Assembly (NCBI RefSeq): GCF_905220365.1
Contig: NC_061133.1
Location: forward strand, 9,910,171 to 9,974,170
DNA from: Vanessa cardui
Taxonomy: Eukaryota; Arthropoda; Insecta; Lepidoptera; Nymphalidae
Direction: 5' to 3'
DNA length: 64,000 nt
Within the stretch, counting starts at the first letter, position 1. The number at the start of each line of letters is the position of its first letter. Under the pieces are notes generated by a model. It was not told where the DNA came from and made no database searches. It was given only the letters and a program-made list of their open reading frames with translations. Below, piece after piece: positions 61,801 to 64,000 of the stretch. Both the position numbers and the translations under genes were made by a program.

Positions 61801-63316
61801 GAAAGTACTGGGCGGCTCCGAACCTTTGGATTCTACGATTGTACATCCAGAGAGCTACACTGTTGCGAAGCTGTAAGTTCATTTAATTATTATTATTTTA
61901 CTTTAGTTTTTGAATTTAGAATTTGGTTAAGAGGCGTAATTGTGAGTCTTCCAATGGACAATGTACTCGTACCTGATAATATGAATAACAATGATATGCT
62001 ATCTATGTGTGGGTGACTAACAATAAGTTGGCTGCCAATCCGCCTACTTATTAATATTAAAACTCTGTCCGTCTGTCTGTCTGTCACTAGCGAACCACTG
62101 AACCGAATTTGATGAAATTTGGTATGAAGCAAACTTGAACTCGAAGAAAGGCCATAGGCTACTTTGTGTCTAACACAGACATGACAACCAACACCTTAAA
62201 ACGCACGAAGCCAGGGACGACTATTAATTTTATATAAAAAATAAAACATAAAACTAAATATGTAATTTTTTACTTTTCAAGATTCGCTAAAAAAATAGGT
62301 GTCAATATCAAGGATCTAACAAAACCTCGATTTCCCGAAGAAGTCGAGAGAAAAGTAGTCACAATAGACATTGCGTCAATGAGCAAGGACTTGGACACCG
62401 ATGTCAGTACTCTCGAGTTAATAGTGAATGCCTTCAAGCAAAAAGCATACGAAGACAACATGATAACATTCTGCAGACCTGTTTACTCACTATCCGTTCA
62501 AGCTCCCGACCAATTGAAGAAGGGTACAAGTCTCACAGGTAAAATTTCCCATAAGAAACCTTAGGATATATGGAATTGGTGATAATACTCAAAATTTGTA
62601 GACTGTAAGAACTAGCGCGCACTGGTAACTTTTGTCACGGTGACTGTTTCGTCACTCTTGTCAAGTCCGTGAATATGTACAGATGCAGACACAAATGTCA
62701 CGTAATGTGTGCGCACCTCCATCCATATTCATGGACTCGACAAGAGTGACGAAACAGTCACCGTGACAAAAGTTACCAGTGCGCGCTAGTTCTTAGATCT
62801 CTGGTCTATAATCAAATTCCAATAGTAGTAAAGTATTATTACTATGGTGTTCGTAATCTTCTTTATTTCGTTTTTACACTAAATACTAGTTATTACAGAA
62901 CCCACTCTGACATCTAATCAAATTAATTACTTTATTTTATTTTCAATTATTTTCCTAACAAAAATAAATAAACAAATGTGACCTTGAATGTACTTGATAT
63001 CATGGCTCGTAGTTTTGAATGTGGACGATGAGTGGAATAGCGATTTTTTTATAGACAAATAAAATATATTAAACAGGAACTGTTTGTAGTAATCACATGT
63101 GTCTAAATATTTTCTTCTTATGTTTCTGTAGGCGTTGTTCGTAATGTAGTGCCGTTTGGATGTTTCGTCGACTGTGGAGTTGGAGACAATGGACTCATAC
63201 ACACGAGCAAGATGGGAAACGCAACACTGAAACTAGGCGATAGAGTCGCTGTCACGGTCATTGCAACTCCCAAACCAAAGAAGCTACAATTAAAACTTGA
63301 CAACATTCTTGACTGA
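55808..63316 (+). CDS. SRBD1: SRBD1, Tex-family S1 RNA-binding protein
   Basis: Twelve exons: 55808-56280, 56571-56724, 56810-57036, 58298-58597 (start uncertain), 59019-59229, 59368-59486, 59916-60063, 60699-60782, 60858-61000, 61660-61872, 62282-62538 and 63132-63316. With this choice all phases fit and the product has 837 residues. A Lys-rich N terminus with a repeated IKKQIKK motif comes first. Then come the Tex N-terminal helices (LPFIARYRKEA), the YGPLKS and AERARNLGLE region, a YqgF/RNase H-like fold (AGLDPGFKAGCK, GNGTACRE, EQGASIYSIS), helix-hairpin-helix motifs (VGVDINTAS, SGIGKITYQQCAGF) and an S1 domain at the end (GVVRNVVPFGCFVDCGVGDNG). Bacterial Tex binds RNA and affects transcription; the animal protein's role is poorly defined. 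Exon 4's acceptor is unclear: 58257 has a better pyrimidine tract and keeps a conserved-looking segment but does not fit the phase of exon 3. AATAAA at 63362 would end the transcript. Confidence 0.92.
57919..58090 (+). mobile_element. Poly-A SINE fragment in SRBD1 intron 3
   Basis: Contains 'attacaggcacaagggaca' and 'ggtgatgtatggtataatt', family motifs of 63624-63903. Head and tail are missing or diverged. Confidence 0.75.
58208..58324. repeat. 21-bp perfect inverted repeat across SRBD1 intron 3/exon 4
   Basis: 58208-58228 is the exact reverse complement of 58304-58324, with a 75-base loop. The right arm is coding (it encodes YPEIN), the left arm is in the intron. Both candidate splice acceptors, 58257 and 58298, lie in the loop. 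Confidence 0.9.
59665..59820 (+). mobile_element. Poly-A SINE fragment in SRBD1 intron 6
   Basis: Old partial copy with 'atcagatattctgcc' and 'gtggaactacaggcataag' motifs. Confidence 0.7.
60133..60198. ncRNA. 23-bp hairpin in SRBD1 intron 7, possible small-RNA precursor
   Basis: Arms 60133-60155 and 60176-60198 pair at 22 of 23 positions around a 20-base loop. The 66-base size suits a microRNA precursor, but T/A-rich arms also fit a small inverted-repeat relic. No expression evidence. Confidence 0.35.
60405..60540. repeat. Possible DNA-transposon relic in SRBD1 intron 7
   Basis: A stretch with repeated 'gcatccgc' and 'atgcgaatattcgcagcatc' motifs, richer in GC than its surroundings, reminds me of a hAT-type non-autonomous element. 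No paired ends established. Confidence 0.3.
61188..61438 (+). repeat. Dispersed repeat shared with 30824-31126
   Basis: Second copy of the family, in SRBD1 intron 9 and in the same orientation. It lacks the AT-rich insert of the other copy and has a short deletion of its own. It is followed by a copy of the 3395-3632 family at about 61505-61640. Confidence 0.85.
62606..62795. mobile_element. Long-inverted-repeat element in SRBD1 intron 11
   Basis: 190 bases with arms of about 65-70 bases that are almost perfectly complementary (opening AGAACTAGCGCGCACTGG), a loop of about 50 bases, and TA at both ends. No ORF. It would fold into a very stable hairpin in the pre-mRNA. Confidence 0.88.
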
Positions 63317-64000
63317 TATATTTAATTTGTTTAATTTATTTGATAAGATCTGTTTTTTCGTAATAAATGTTAATTAAATGAAATTACTTTTGTTTTTTTT
63401 AATGTTTAATATATTATATTTAATTAATATTCAGTTAAAAATAAACTATAAATAGTTATTCAGCTTCCAAAATTGACAACGCTTGTTTTGTTTTGAGGTT
63501 GTAAATATGAAATACGGCCTTATTGACAACTGCATCGCATATCCCTGACGTTACTCTAGAGAAAGCGAAAATAGCTCAAATTAATTATAAGTTATTTTTA
63601 TATATGGTAACATCTTCATATCTTGGTGGTAGGGCTTTGTGCAAGCCCGTCTGGGTAGGTACCACCCACTCATCAGTTATTCTACCGCCAAACAACAGTA
63701 CTCAGTATTGTTGTGTTCCGGTCTGAAGGGTGAGTGAGCCAGTGTAACTACAGGCACAAGGGACATAACATCTTAGTTGGTGGCACATTGACGATGTAAG
63801 GAATAGTTAATAATTCTTACAGCGTCAATGTCGATGGGCGATGGTGACCACTTACCATCAGATGGCCCATATGCTCGTCCGCCAACCTATACCATAAAAA
63901 AAACATATTGTGATTAGGTAGTAACCCACCTTCTACTTAACTTCTTCGCCTCATGTTCCATAACTTTGAGCAATTGCTCGCAGGTCGGTATACTTTCCTT
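63317..64000. other. Spacer after SRBD1
   Basis: Contains the SRBD1 polyadenylation signal and one SINE (63624-63903). The last 100 bases show no feature. Confidence 0.6.
63624..63903 (+). mobile_element. Poly-A SINE, best-preserved copy in the window
   Basis: Runs from 'ggtggtagggctttgtgc' through the 'taccacccactcatcag' and 'acaggcacaagggacata' motifs to 'catatgctcgtccgccaacc' and an A run. All other copies in the window (235-450, 4857-5135, 6715-6925, 8345-8660, 18380-18665, 29434-29525, 37640-37740, 57919-58090 and 59665-59820) are recognised against it. Confidence 0.9.

Overview
This is a piece of an AT-rich, intron-bearing insect nuclear genome, almost certainly a butterfly or moth. 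The grounds are four animal genes with short exons, GT-AG introns and animal-type proteins, and a dense litter of short interspersed repeats of the kinds I know from Lepidoptera: a tRNA-headed SINE ending in GTT units, a second SINE ending in poly-A, and RTE and Jockey-like fragments. The species cannot be named from the sequence.

Layout. 1-15.4 kb is gene-free and repeat-rich. A block at 1-1919 is repeated in direct orientation at 6481-8318. 15.7-44.4 kb (+) is one large gene for a Cys-loop ligand-gated ion channel of the insect orphan anion-channel type. I could chain eleven coding exons in phase into 495 residues, with a GC-rich first exon and a 20-kb first intron. A 6.6-kb errantivirus-like (Ty3/Gypsy, env-class) LTR retroelement lies inside that intron in the same orientation. 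Its two LTRs look identical and it has a 4-bp target duplication, yet it has a short gag and a truncated env. 47.0-48.5 kb (-) is ATP23, a mitochondrial inner-membrane metalloprotease (five exons, 249 residues). 50.3-51.6 kb (+) is EEF2KMT/FAM86, the eEF2-lysine methyltransferase (five exons, 322 residues). 53.1-55.5 kb (-) holds decayed non-LTR retrotransposon pieces (Jockey-like 3' end, then an RTE-like endonuclease and reverse transcriptase). 55.8-63.3 kb (+) is SRBD1, the animal homologue of bacterial Tex (twelve exons). The last 0.7 kb holds another poly-A SINE.

The four host genes are unrelated housekeeping or signalling genes; nothing suggests that they act together. The points most worth a second look are: an in-frame pair of donors next to the channel's ligand-binding loop C, a GC-AG intron in the same gene, a 21-bp perfect inverted repeat around the one SRBD1 exon boundary that cannot be settled, a near-perfect 31-bp hairpin at 9521-9584, a second hairpin in a SRBD1 intron, two TA-flanked inverted-repeat elements, and the young but internally deleted retroelement. 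I found no CRISPR array, operon or clear RNA gene.
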